Positions 7,224 to 17,161 of a stretch of 59,257 bases of DNA are shown in pieces; position 1 is the stretch's first letter, and each line of letters starts with the position of its first letter. Under the pieces are notes generated by a model. The model ran no database searches. It was not told where the DNA came from and was given only the letters and a program-made list of their open reading frames with translations. Origin of the DNA: JAICMB01 sp035295125 (GTDB lineage Bacteria; Acidobacteriota; Terriglobia; Bryobacterales; Bryobacteraceae); contig DATGJP010000031.1 of NCBI GenBank assembly GCA_035295125.1, positions 1 through 59,257 on the forward strand, read 5' to 3'. The position numbers were made by a program, and so were the translations under genes.

Positions 7224-8454
7224 TGGAGGACAGGCCGCCGGCGATGGTGTTCGCGACTTGATCGAAGTAGCCCGTGCCGACAAAACGTTGGTGCCGGACG
7301 GCGGAGTAACCCCGCTCAGCGAGCGCAAATTCCCGTTCCTGTAACTCGGAGTAAGCAGTCATTCCAGTGGAAGCATAACCACGCGCTAACTCGAACATGC
7401 TCAGGTTGAGGGCGTGGAAGCCTGCCAAGGTGACGAACTGGAACTTGTAGCCCATGGCTCCCAGTTCGCGCTGGAAAGAAGCAATGGTCGCGGAATCGAG
7501 CTTGCGCTTCCAGTTGAAGGATGGCGAGCAGTTGTAGGCCAGTAGTTTTCCGGGGAAGCGCTCGTGAATCGCGTCCGCGAATGCGCGGGCTTCGGCGATG
7601 TTGGGCTCGGAAGTTTCGCACCACAGCAGATCGGCAAAAGGCGCGTACGCGAGGCCTCGGGCGATGGCCGACTTAATCCCCCCCCGGATGGTCAGGAAGC
7701 CTTCGGGCGTGCGCTCACCAGTGAGGAACGCGTGGTCGCGTGGATCGGCGGCGCTGGTCAAAAGGTGGGCGCTGTTGGCATCGGTGCGTGCGACGAGAAC
7801 GGTCGGGACACCAGAAATGTCGGCGGCCAGACGGGCTGCGACGAGCTTTTGGATGAATTCCTGGGTGGGTACCAGGACCTTGCCGCCCATGTGGCCGCAC
7901 TTTTTGGCGGATGCGAGCTGGTCCTCGAAGTGGACCCCGGCGGCTCCGGCCGCGATCATCGATTTCATCAGTTCGAAGGCATTGAGATTGCCTCCAAACC
8001 CAGCCTCCGCGTCAGCGACGATGGGCGCGAACCAGTGGACCTGGTTCTCCCCCTCGGCATGGTGGATCTGATCGGCGCGAGTGAAGGCGTTGTTGATGGC
8101 GCGCACGATTGACGGGACGCTATTGGCAGGGTAGAGGCTCTGATCGGGATACATCTCGCCAGCAAGGTTCGCGTCTCCCGCGACCTGCCAGCCGCTGAGA
8201 TAGATGGCTTTGAGTCCCGCCTGCACCTGCTGTACGGCCTGGTTGCCGGTCAATGCGCCGAGCGCCTGGACGTAGGGCTCGTTATGGAGCAGCTTCCAGA
8301 GTCGTTCAGCGCCGAGGCGTGCGAGGGTGTGTTCAATGTGGACACTTCCCCGGAGCTTGATGACGTCCTCAGCGGTGTAGGGGCGCTCAATTCCGGACCA
8401 ACGCGGGCTTTGTTGCCATTCGTTACGGAGTTCAGTGGAGTTCGCGGATCTCAT
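7105..8454 (-). CDS. aceA: Isocitrate lyase
   Basis: Cleaves isocitrate to glyoxylate and succinate, the entry of the glyoxylate shunt, needed for growth on acetate or fatty acids. The 449-residue protein carries the signature KKCGHMGGK at residues 184-192 with the catalytic Cys. The N-terminal W-x-GIERPYT and the LSGWQVAGDAN segment are typical, as is the ending TALTGSTEEEQF at which many isocitrate lyases stop. About 25 Pro/Ser/Glu-rich residues follow that point. They lie in the stretch shared with the convergent hydrolase gene, so read-through past the ancestral stop is likely. Divergent aceB starts 123 bp away across a perfect inverted repeat. Confidence 0.97.
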   Translation of the reverse strand: MRSANSTELRNEWQQSPRWSGIERPYTAEDVIKLRGSVHIEHTLARLGAERLWKLLHNEPYVQALGALTGNQAVQQVQAGLKAIYLSGWQVAGDANLAGEMYPDQSLYPANSVPSIVRAINNAFTRADQIHHAEGENQVHWFAPIVADAEAGFGGNLNAFELMKSMIAAGAAGVHFEDQLASAKKCGHMGGKVLVPTQEFIQKLVAARLAADISGVPTVLVARTDANSAHLLTSAADPRDHAFLTGERTPEGFLTIRGGIKSAIARGLAYAPFADLLWCETSEPNIAEARAFADAIHERFPGKLLAYNCSPSFNWKRKLDSATIASFQRELGAMGYKFQFVTLAGFHALNLSMFELARGYASTGMTAYSELQEREFALAERGYSAVRHQRFVGTGYFDQVANTIAGGLSSITALTGSTEEEQFEQPAAPPSWSGPFSAASGEPRRGAEQ

Positions 8455-8500
8455 ACATTTCGAGTAGACTCTGGAACCGGTCTGCGGGCAACCGGTGGTG

Positions 8501-8561
8501 GGTCAAATCGGACGAGTCGGCCATGGAGACCGAGGACGTTTGGGGCCGAAGCGATTTGACC
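8501..8561. promoter_or_regulatory. Inverted repeat between aceA and aceB, candidate shared operator
   Basis: GGTCAAATCG (8501-8510) and CGATTTGACC (8552-8561) are a perfect 10-bp inverted repeat 41 bp apart in the 123-bp divergent region. Start to start the arms are 51 bp apart, close to five helical turns, which would suit a dimer of dimers or DNA looping. Two ACCGGT palindromes (8476-8481 and 8491-8496) lie next to it on the aceA side. No convincing -35/-10 pair was found for either gene. The binding protein is unknown, and the TPR-HTH protein after aceB is a candidate. Confidence 0.6.
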
Positions 8562-8577
8562 GTATGATCACACTGGT

Positions 8578-10156
<1,579 letters not shown>

Positions 10157-10182
<26 letters not shown>

Positions 10183-11806
10183 GCGTTGTTTAGAGATCCC
10201 GGATGAACTGATCCGGGTGTTGCGGGAGAGTATCGCGTGCCGGCAGATTCAGGCAGGTCTGCAGTGTCTGGAGAATAACCGGCACTTCCTGCTGTCGTTT
10301 CGGGGAGAAGCAAGGAATGCTCCGGAGTTCCTGGGGTACGTAGCACAGTGGGTGGACATTGGTTATGCCGATGTAAGCCTCGTCCGGGAACTCCTGTCCC
10401 GCATGCCGCCGGCGGTGCGGCGGTTGTTGAGTGTGACCGCATACGTGCACGTGCATATGGCCGAAGCGCTGGTGGCCATGCACGAAGAGGAGCACGGGCG
10501 GGCGATTTCCCACCTGGACACGGCGCTGCTGCTGGCTTCGGAAATCGAAGCTCGCGAGCTGGCCGCCATCGTCAATTTCTGGAAGGCGCGCTGTCATCGT
10601 AAGCAGGGCGAGTATGACGACGCGTTCGCGCACACGGTGCGGGGACGCGACATGGCGCTCGATTGCGGGCTTCCACGGATGGCCGCCGTTATGCGCGTTC
10701 TCGAAAGCTGGCTGCAATTCCAGCGCGGGAAGCACAAGGAGGCGCTGTCCACTCTGCGCGAGGCGGAGACGGTGCTCAGCGCCACCGACGATCACGTTTC
10801 CGTGGGGAACATCCTATCGACGTATGGGCGCATTTTCCGGCAGGAGGGCCGTCTGGACGCTTCCGTCGAGAGCTTTGCGCGTTCCATTGCGGAGTTTCGG
10901 AAGCAGGATCCGAACCATGGGAGTTTGGCACGGACGCTGGCTAATATGGCCTACGTCAAGCGGCTGGTCGCGCTGCAACTGCGCAAGCGGATCGATGCCG
11001 AGACGGCGCGGCGACGGCGGAAAGGGACAGGCGAAACAGCCTCTCCTACCTCTGCGTTTCGCGAGCGGTTCGAAACGCTCCGCCAGGAAGCGTTTGCGGA
11101 ATTGGACGAGGCGGCGGGCATCTATAAGCTCCACATGAATCACCGCGGTTCCGGAACCGTGCATTTGCATCGCGGGTTCCTGTATTACGACAACGGCGAG
11201 TTGGATTCAGCGAGCGAGGAGGCCGCGCTGGCGCATGCCTTGGGAAGCGAAAAGGACGACTATATCCTCAAATCCCGCGCGCGGATCCTGCAGTGCATGG
11301 TGGAGAACGGGAAACTCGAAGAGGGCATCGAAGAAGGCGGCGATGCCCGGCAGCACGCTCAGGCGGCCATCGACTACGCGCGCGAGGCTGTGGAACTGGC
11401 CAAACATACCCAGAACCGCCGGCTGCTGGCGCGAGCTTACACCTGGTACGGCCTGACCCAGGCAAACGAGTTTTTCGATGCGCTGGACGCGGCTCGGGAA
11501 TCCATGAACGTGGCCGCGAGTTATGTGCAGACCGATTTTCACGACACGGCGTGGGATGACCTGCAGGCGTTGAAACAGCGCCTGGTGAAGTCGAGCAAGG
11601 TGCATGACGTGCTCCAGGCCTGGTCCATGGGGATGGTCGGTGACAAGACGTTCCAGCAGATCACGGAAGAGTTCGCCGCCATTGTGATCCCGAAGGTTTG
11701 GGAGATCGAGGGTTGCAAGGTTTCGCGGGTGGCGGAACGGCTTTCCATCTCGCCGAAGAAAGTGCGGCGGATTCTGATTCAGACGGGGCGATTGCGGGCT
11801 CAGTAA
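10157..11806 (+). CDS. TPR protein with C-terminal helix-turn-helix, possible glyoxylate-shunt regulator
   Basis: The 549-residue cytoplasmic protein consists of degenerate TPR helices (LLASEIEARELAAIVNFWKA, LSTYGRIFRQEGRLDASVESFARS, ATWYGLTQANEFFDALDAA-type units). A short C-terminal region (VSRVAERLSISPKKVRRILIQTGRL, about residues 519-545) reads as a Fis-like helix-turn-helix. A basic/Thr-rich linker (ETARRRRKGTGETASP) lies near 285. The reading frame opens with TTG at 10157 inside aceB. No ATG occurs early, so the exact start is uncertain. Overlap with aceB and the shared inverted repeat upstream make it a candidate regulator of aceA/aceB. The TPR part may bind a protein or small ligand. 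It is not an RamB, IclR or ArsR type. Confidence 0.75.
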
Positions 11807-11887
11807 AAAAAGATCCTCCTAACCGGCAAGCTGATCTCTCCGTCACTCGTTTCGCTGTACGAGCGTCGAACAGTCAGGTACCAACGT

Positions 11888-12238
11888 ATGTACGACACTC
11901 GAAGTTATTACTGCGGCCCGAATGACGGGGGAATCAAACGCGGAGACCGCGCGGACACCGGCGACGAGGAAGCACGGCCGACCAGGACGCGGCCCGATGA
12001 GGATGATGATTCGCTCGGCACCGCCAGTATCGACGACTTGACCATTCACCCGGCCGATGACGGAGCGCTCGGCATGACCGATATTGGACCCATTCCGCCG
12101 GACGATTGGGCGGCCAACACCGGCCCGACCGAGGTTGCGGAAGGGGATAATCGGGCCGAATGGGAACCGCGAGAGAAAGAGCGCGCGAAGAAAGAGCGCG
12201 CGAAGCCGGAGTGCGAGCCGGAAAAATCACGCCGTTAA
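11888..12238 (+). CDS. Hypothetical hydrophilic, charge-rich protein
   Basis: The 116-residue frame has no signal peptide or membrane helix. It is full of Asp, Glu, Pro and Gly, with repeated short motifs (IHPADDGALG, IGPIPPDDW) and a Lys/Arg/Glu tail (EREKERAKKERAKPE-like). It ends 3 nt before the stop codon of the convergent permease gene. No family is recognised. Low complexity makes it disordered if real, and lack of a clear ribosome binding site makes the call weak. Confidence 0.35.
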   Translation: MYDTRSYYCGPNDGGIKRGDRADTGDEEARPTRTRPDEDDDSLGTASIDDLTIHPADDGALGMTDIGPIPPDDWAANTGPTEVAEGDNRAEWEPREKERAKKERAKPECEPEKSRR

Positions 12239-12241
12239 CGG

Positions 12242-14626
12242 TTAGGTGTGGCGAATAGCTTCCATCGGGCTGATGGTAAGCCAGGGTCTTGCGGAGACAT
12301 AAGCCACAACCAGGGAAACTGCAAGCATTGCCGCGGCAACGGGGATCAGGACGCTCAATTCCACCGGGCTGACGCCGTACAGTTGAGAACGGAAGATCAG
12401 CGTACCTCCGATGCCCAGGAGTGTCCCCAGGGCGACGCCTGCTCCCGCAACGAACGAGGTCTGCCGGAGAACCATTTTCAACAGTTGCACGGGACGGGCC
12501 CCGAGTGCGACGCGAATGCCGAGTTCTTTCTTACGCTCGCTGACTGAATACGAGATTGCACCGAACAGGCCAATCACGGCCAGTAGCAGTCCCAGGCCGC
12601 CCAGAATGCCGATACAGCCTGCCACGATTCGTTGCGTCAGAAGATTCAGGTTGAGCCAGCCTTGGAAGGTGACGGGCTTGATCATGATCTTGAGGCCCAG
12701 TCCTCGCAGCGTTTGCGCGAAAGGTTCGACCCAGGCGCGCGGGTCGGCTTTCGTCCTGGCGGTCACGGCTACCGCGCCGCCATAATTCTGGCCCAATGCA
12801 TAGTAGAGGAACGGCTCCAACGGTTCGTCGATATCGACGTATTTACTATCGGCTGCGACTCCTACTACGGTGATTTTGCGCGCGGGCTCGCCGGCCATGA
12901 TGGTGCGGCCCAGAGGATCTTTTCCCGGCCAGAACGTTTCCGCCATTTTGTGGTTGATGATGGCGACTTGCGGGCTATTCTCGCGATCGTTGGCGTTAAA
13001 GCTGCGGCCTTCAAGGATCGGGATACCGAAAGTGGCGAAGTAATCGCCGTCCACGGCCGTGTGGCGGATGTTGACGGTTTTGATGCTGTCGGGCGATTGC
13101 ACCGGCACCGGGCTGGCGCCCATCAACGGCAGGTCCCAGGAAAGGGAAACGGCTTCCACGCCGGGAAGAGCCGCGACCCTCTGCCGCAAGGTGTTGTGCA
13201 ACGCTTTGCTTCGCTCGCCGGAGTAGCCTTCACCCTCCAGGTAAACCGTAACGGCGACCAGGTTTCGTTCCGAGAATCCGAAATCGACATGACGGAGGTT
13301 ATACAGGCTGCGTTCGCACAGGCCCATGCCCACGAGCACCAGGGTGCACGTCGCAACCTGAACGATGACGAGCGCATTTCTGCGCAGGCCCTTGCGCTTT
13401 CCGCCCGTCACGATTTCGGCGCTCAGAACCTGGGACAGAGCGGGCGAGGAGGCGTAAAGCGCGGGCGCCACCCCGGTCGCCAGGCTCGCGATCAGGAACA
13501 GAAGGAGAACGAATGACAATACGGTGGCGTCGAGGCGGAGGTCGAGCCCGAATGAAAACGGGCCGAACATCGGAAACGTGACCGTGAAGTCTGAATAACG
13601 GGCAATCGCAGCCGCGGCAATGGCGAAGCCCAGGAAACTGCCGGCGGCGCAAAGCACGGTGCTCTCCTGCAGGAATTCGCGAATGAGCCGCCCACGCGGA
13701 GCGCCGAGCGCCAATTTGATGGCGGCTTCCTGGCGGCGTCCAACGGCGACCGCAAGCAGAAGGTTCGCGACGTTGGCGCACGCAATCAACAGGACCAGCA
13801 GGACCAGGGCCATCAGGATTCCAGCCATCAGCTCAGCATCGGGAATGGTGTCGGGTGGGAGCAGACTGGCACGGGTGATCACCGCGGTCCGGTCCTTATC
13901 TTGGTTCGGGTAGGCGGAAGCGAGCTGGCGCGACAGGGTGGTGACTTCAGCCTGCGCCTGCCGCCGGCTGACACCGGGCTTGAGCCTCGCCAGGAGCAGG
14001 AACCTGCGCGCCGAACGCTGCTGGAACGAGGCGCGGTCAATCTCGGATTCCTGAAACGTGGTGAAGAGGTCTCCATTAAGACCAAAAAAACTGCCGGTGA
14101 AGGATTTCGGAGTCACTCCGACGATGGTGTGCTTGGCTAAGACTTTGCCGAGTATGTGGGGATCCGAGCCCAGGCGGGTCCAGCAGGCCCATGTCATCAC
14201 GGCGAGGGGCGTTTTGTTTGAGCCGTCGTCACGCGTGAAGAACCGGCCGAGTTGCGGATGGATGGCCATGACGTCGAAGTAGTTGGTGGATACGGGGCGA
14301 GTGACTACCTTTACGTCGCGACCTTCAAAGTTGAAGTCGTCGAGCAGGCCGATGGAGTTAGGGGCGGCGGCCACGTCGGTGAAGACATGATTGTTGTCGC
14401 GGTAATACTCGTAGTCCGGGTAGGAAACCTGGTCGATTGCGACGTCTGGGGAATGGGTGTGGATCATCACCAGGCGGTCGGGCTCGGGCGCCGAAGGGGG
14501 AAGGATGAGGATGGTATTGGAGACGCTTAGGGAAATCACGCCCAGGGCCATGGCCACCGCGAGAGAGAATGCGGAAATGATCGAGAGATTCCAGTGGCGG
14601 CGCAGCGTGCGGAGAGGCGCGAACAT
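12242..14626 (-). CDS. ADOP-type ABC transporter permease (MacB/FtsX family)
   Basis: The 794-residue protein shows the duplicated layout of acidobacterial orphan permeases: TM helix 1 (residues ~15-38), MacB-like periplasmic domain (~50-240), three-helix FtsX domain (~265-410, with ANVANLLLAVAVGRRQEAAIKLALGAPRGRLIREFLQES), a second periplasmic domain (~430-650) and a second FtsX domain (~670-785, with SYSVSERKKELGIRVALGARPVQLLKMVLRQ). It ends in SPMEAIRHT, usual for the family. There is no ATPase gene next to it, as is normal for these orphans. In the first periplasmic domain the strand before IVGV is short (GKVLAKHTIVGV), seemingly lacking several residues found in relatives. Substrate unknown. 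The N-terminal cytoplasmic PadR-linked domain seen in many ADOPs is absent. Confidence 0.9.
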   Translation of the reverse strand: MFAPLRTLRRHWNLSIISAFSLAVAMALGVISLSVSNTILILPPSAPEPDRLVMIHTHSPDVAIDQVSYPDYEYYRDNNHVFTDVAAAPNSIGLLDDFNFEGRDVKVVTRPVSTNYFDVMAIHPQLGRFFTRDDGSNKTPLAVMTWACWTRLGSDPHILGKVLAKHTIVGVTPKSFTGSFFGLNGDLFTTFQESEIDRASFQQRSARRFLLLARLKPGVSRRQAQAEVTTLSRQLASAYPNQDKDRTAVITRASLLPPDTIPDAELMAGILMALVLLVLLIACANVANLLLAVAVGRRQEAAIKLALGAPRGRLIREFLQESTVLCAAGSFLGFAIAAAAIARYSDFTVTFPMFGPFSFGLDLRLDATVLSFVLLLFLIASLATGVAPALYASSPALSQVLSAEIVTGGKRKGLRRNALVIVQVATCTLVLVGMGLCERSLYNLRHVDFGFSERNLVAVTVYLEGEGYSGERSKALHNTLRQRVAALPGVEAVSLSWDLPLMGASPVPVQSPDSIKTVNIRHTAVDGDYFATFGIPILEGRSFNANDRENSPQVAIINHKMAETFWPGKDPLGRTIMAGEPARKITVVGVAADSKYVDIDEPLEPFLYYALGQNYGGAVAVTARTKADPRAWVEPFAQTLRGLGLKIMIKPVTFQGWLNLNLLTQRIVAGCIGILGGLGLLLAVIGLFGAISYSVSERKKELGIRVALGARPVQLLKMVLRQTSFVAGAGVALGTLLGIGGTLIFRSQLYGVSPVELSVLIPVAAAMLAVSLVVAYVSARPWLTISPMEAIRHT

Positions 14627-14808
14627 GGTCGTTCATTATGGCATTTTGGGGACCAGGATACCGGTGCTTTGGAATCAGGACGTTTGAAGGGGGGTGGTGT
14701 GGTGCGCTTTGCACAGTGTGCCGGCGCGACTGCCAGTCTCGCGTCCATGACGATTGCAGGCTAATACTACTGTTTTCGGGAACGGTGAGTTGAATTGGAG
14801 CCGGTGAT

Positions 14809-14842
14809 GCAGGCTGTTCGCCTGCGTCGGGTTTGAAACCCG
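14809..14842. repeat. Two adjacent small hairpins
   Basis: GCAGGC-TGTTC-GCCTGC (14809-14825) is followed at once by CGGGTT-TGA-AACCCG (14828-14842). The second is of the same 3-nt-loop type as the hairpins at 121-204. They lie in the 251-nt gap between the permease start and the sigma factor stop, where no gene is seen. Confidence 0.6.
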
Positions 14843-14877
14843 CCTTTAGCCATTTCATACGCCTCGACGGGCACCAG

Positions 14878-16149
14878 TTAGAGCAAACCGCCGTCACATT
14901 CCTGGAGCTTGCGGCGGAGGAAACGGCGCTCGGGCTCCGAGCACGGACACTCCAGGGCTTGCCGAAAGCAAGCAGCCGCCTCACGGACCCGTTTCAGTTC
15001 GAATAGCAGGTGACCACGTACAGCGAGACGGAGGTAGTAGTTCCGCAGCTTGGGGTCACTCTCCAAGGGCTCGATCGCTTCCAGAGCACATGCGGCTCCA
15101 TGCACCTTGGCGACGACGACTGCGCGATTGAGCACCACAACCGGTGACGGATTTAGCTCCAGAAGCTGATCGTAAATTTCGTGAATTACCGGCCAATCCA
15201 CGCCCTCGGGACCCGTCGCTCGGGCGTAGGTTGCCGCGATTGCCGCCTGGGCGTGATAAACCGACACCTCGTCGCCCGAAATTGAGCGGTCGAAATGATA
15301 GAACCCGAATGCGATCAGCCCCTGGTCCCAGCGATCGCGATCCTGCTGTTCCAGGAGCACCAGGTCTCCCGCCTGGTCGACCCGCGCGGCAAGACGAGCC
15401 GCTTGAAACGCCATCAGAGCTACCAGGGCGTCAACACGAGGCATGGAAATGGAGGATGCGGCAATCAACCGTCCTAGCCGCAGCGCTTCCATACAGAGGT
15501 CGCGGCGGATCAGGTCCTCGCCCTCGTGCGCTGCGTAGCCTTCGTTGAACATGAAGTACACGACTTCCAGGACGGAATCGAGCCGGTCACCCAATTCGCT
15601 GGCCGAAGGCATATCGAGCGTCAGCCCGCATTCGCGAATCTGGCGCTTCGCCCGAACCAGGCGTTGGGCGATGGTCGCTTCGTCCGCCAGAAACGCCCGG
15701 GCGATCTCTCGGACGCTGAAGCCTCCGACCGTTTTTAAACTCAGCGCGACGCTGGTATCGCGCGAGAAGTTTGGGTGACAGCACATGAAGATCATGCGCA
15801 GCTCGTCATCGCGGAGTTGCTCTTCGAGCCCGGGATCGTCGGGCATTGCACTCGCGGAGCGCGAAAGCTCGGTAACAATGGCGTCGGTCTTATCGCTAAG
15901 CGACCTGTCGCGCCGCACCGCGTCGATCGCCGCGTTATGCGCGACGCGAAAGAGCCATGCCGGCGCGTTCTCCGGCACGCCGTGGTACGGCCATGACTGG
16001 AGCGCGCGGAGCATGGCTTGCTGCACCATTTCTTCCGCAAGGTCGAGATGTGCGGGCCCGAGGAGGCGGGCCAGGTGCGCCACCATGCGCCCTGACTGAT
16101 GCCGGAACAGGTGCTCCAGCAGCCCGCCGACCTCGGGCGCTGACGTCAT
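14878..16149 (-). CDS. ECF sigma factor with C-terminal extension (ECF42-like)
   Basis: The 423-residue protein has sigma region 2 at residues ~10-80 (AEEMVQQAMLRALQSWP, PAWLFRVAHNAAIDAVRRDR) and region 4 near 130-175 (LSLKTVGGFSVREIARAFLADEATIAQRLVRAKRQIRE). A ~230-residue C-terminal extension ends in TPR-like helices (LRLAVRGHLLFELKRVREAAACFRQAL). This is the layout of the SigJ-like/ECF42 group, which normally lacks an anti-sigma factor and is encoded next to a DGPF protein. That holds here: its ATG overlaps the stop of the DGPF gene by 4 nt (ATGA), so the two are translationally coupled. It should direct RNA polymerase to a small regulon, with the extension acting as a built-in control domain. 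Confidence 0.92.
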   Translation of the reverse strand: MTSAPEVGGLLEHLFRHQSGRMVAHLARLLGPAHLDLAEEMVQQAMLRALQSWPYHGVPENAPAWLFRVAHNAAIDAVRRDRSLSDKTDAIVTELSRSASAMPDDPGLEEQLRDDELRMIFMCCHPNFSRDTSVALSLKTVGGFSVREIARAFLADEATIAQRLVRAKRQIRECGLTLDMPSASELGDRLDSVLEVVYFMFNEGYAAHEGEDLIRRDLCMEALRLGRLIAASSISMPRVDALVALMAFQAARLAARVDQAGDLVLLEQQDRDRWDQGLIAFGFYHFDRSISGDEVSVYHAQAAIAATYARATGPEGVDWPVIHEIYDQLLELNPSPVVVLNRAVVVAKVHGAACALEAIEPLESDPKLRNYYLRLAVRGHLLFELKRVREAAACFRQALECPCSEPERRFLRRKLQECDGGLL

Positions 16150-16490
16150 GTCATAGATCCCCAGGTTTGACGCACTTCGACGGTCCCGCCGTACTCGACA
16201 TGCGGGTGGGCGAGCGCCAGTTTCACGGCCTCCTCATAATTCGCAGCTTCGATGGTGTAGTAGCCTCCCAGCACTTCCTTGGTTTCGCTGTACGGACCAT
16301 CGGTGGCGCGCGGCTGGTTCCCGGTAACGCGAATCACCTTTCCGGGATCGTCCGCCAGCCGATTGCTGTCGACCACGCCCGGCTTCGTTCTCCAGGCGCT
16401 GTATTTCTCGATGGCTTTCTGCATCTCTTCGGGGCTCAGCTTCCCCCACTTACTCGGATCATCGTAGAGCAAGAGCATGTAATGTGGCAT
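16146..16490 (-). CDS. YCII-related DGPF-domain protein
   Basis: The 114-residue protein starts MPHYMLLLYDDPSKW and contains ATDGPYSETKEVLGGYYTIEA near 62-82, the DGPF signature (DGPY here). It ends in a GTVEVRQTW strand. The fold is a ferredoxin-like dimer. Genes of this type are typically paired with ECF42 sigma factors, though the biochemical role is not settled. It overlaps the sigma gene by 4 nt and starts 15 nt after the secreted-protein gene, so the three form an operon. Confidence 0.92.
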   Translation of the reverse strand: MPHYMLLLYDDPSKWGKLSPEEMQKAIEKYSAWRTKPGVVDSNRLADDPGKVIRVTGNQPRATDGPYSETKEVLGGYYTIEAANYEEAVKLALAHPHVEYGGTVEVRQTWGSMT

Positions 16491-16505
16491 AGGTTTCTCC
16501 TTGTT

Positions 16506-16997
16506 TTAGCGTACTCGTGTGAACTGAAAATCTTCGGCGAACTTCGGCTCGCCTTTCTCGTAGAACTGCCAGGCGGCGTTGAAATGCTCGCCGTCGACAA
16601 AGCGTATTCTCGCATTGTGCATGTGGCCCGCCGACGGGCTTTTCAGATTGGTTGCATCGAGGAACTGGAAGTCCAGTTCGCCGGTTTGCGAATCGAACTT
16701 GCGCGCCTGCATGCGCGGCTGGTTGCCGGCCATACAGTAATGGGTCAGCAGCAGGCGATCGCCGTCGAGATAGTACACCGTGACCATGTTCATGGAGTCC
16801 TTCTCCACGACGGCGGTACCGCCGGCCATCAATTCATAGGTCACCGTCATCTTGCCATCCTTGATTGGCGCCTCCCAGGACCCTACAAGAGCCTTAAGAC
16901 GGTCAAATGCGGCGGCAGCGTCGACAGGCTGGCCCGATGTCGCGGCACTACCCGCTAGTGGGAACAGCAACAGGTTTGCGATCAGAAGAAATCTCAT
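16506..16997 (-). CDS. Secreted hypothetical protein, lipocalin/DUF1579-like
   Basis: The 163-residue protein has a signal peptide (MRFLLIANLLLFPLAGSAA). The remaining ~140 residues look like a small beta-barrel: LKALVGSWEAPIKDGKMTVTYELMAGGTAVVEK, VYYLDGDRLLLTHYC and W-x-FYEKGEPKFAEDFQFTRV. The GSW motif near the start and alternating strands recall DUF1579 or nitrobindin-like lipocalins, but assignment is tentative. It is the first gene of the operon with the DGPF protein and the ECF sigma factor, and may be an output or sensor of that system. Confidence 0.7.
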   Translation of the reverse strand: MRFLLIANLLLFPLAGSAATSGQPVDAAAAFDRLKALVGSWEAPIKDGKMTVTYELMAGGTAVVEKDSMNMVTVYYLDGDRLLLTHYCMAGNQPRMQARKFDSQTGELDFQFLDATNLKSPSAGHMHNARIRFVDGEHFNAAWQFYEKGEPKFAEDFQFTRVR

Positions 16998-17161
16998 TGG
17001 AAGCTCCTTTCTGTGCTTCAGTCACTCCAATAACGAACGGAGCCCGCCGGAATCGACATGCCCATTCAAATTTTTTCTATCCTGTGTTACGCTGTCACAA
17101 ACCCCTACCGCTCTACTACTTAGAAACAGCACCAGCAATCAAAGGAGAGATAGGAACACAT

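Noticed and set aside
12632..13516. Open frame of 294 codons on the plus strand inside the permease gene
   Set aside because: Antisense shadow of the permease gene. No ribosome binding site and no recognisable domain.
16907..17161. N-terminal extension of the Solibacter-type secreted protein
   Set aside because: The added 85 residues lie before a clear signal peptide and overlap the start of the divergent gene. The ribosome binding site is at the internal ATG.
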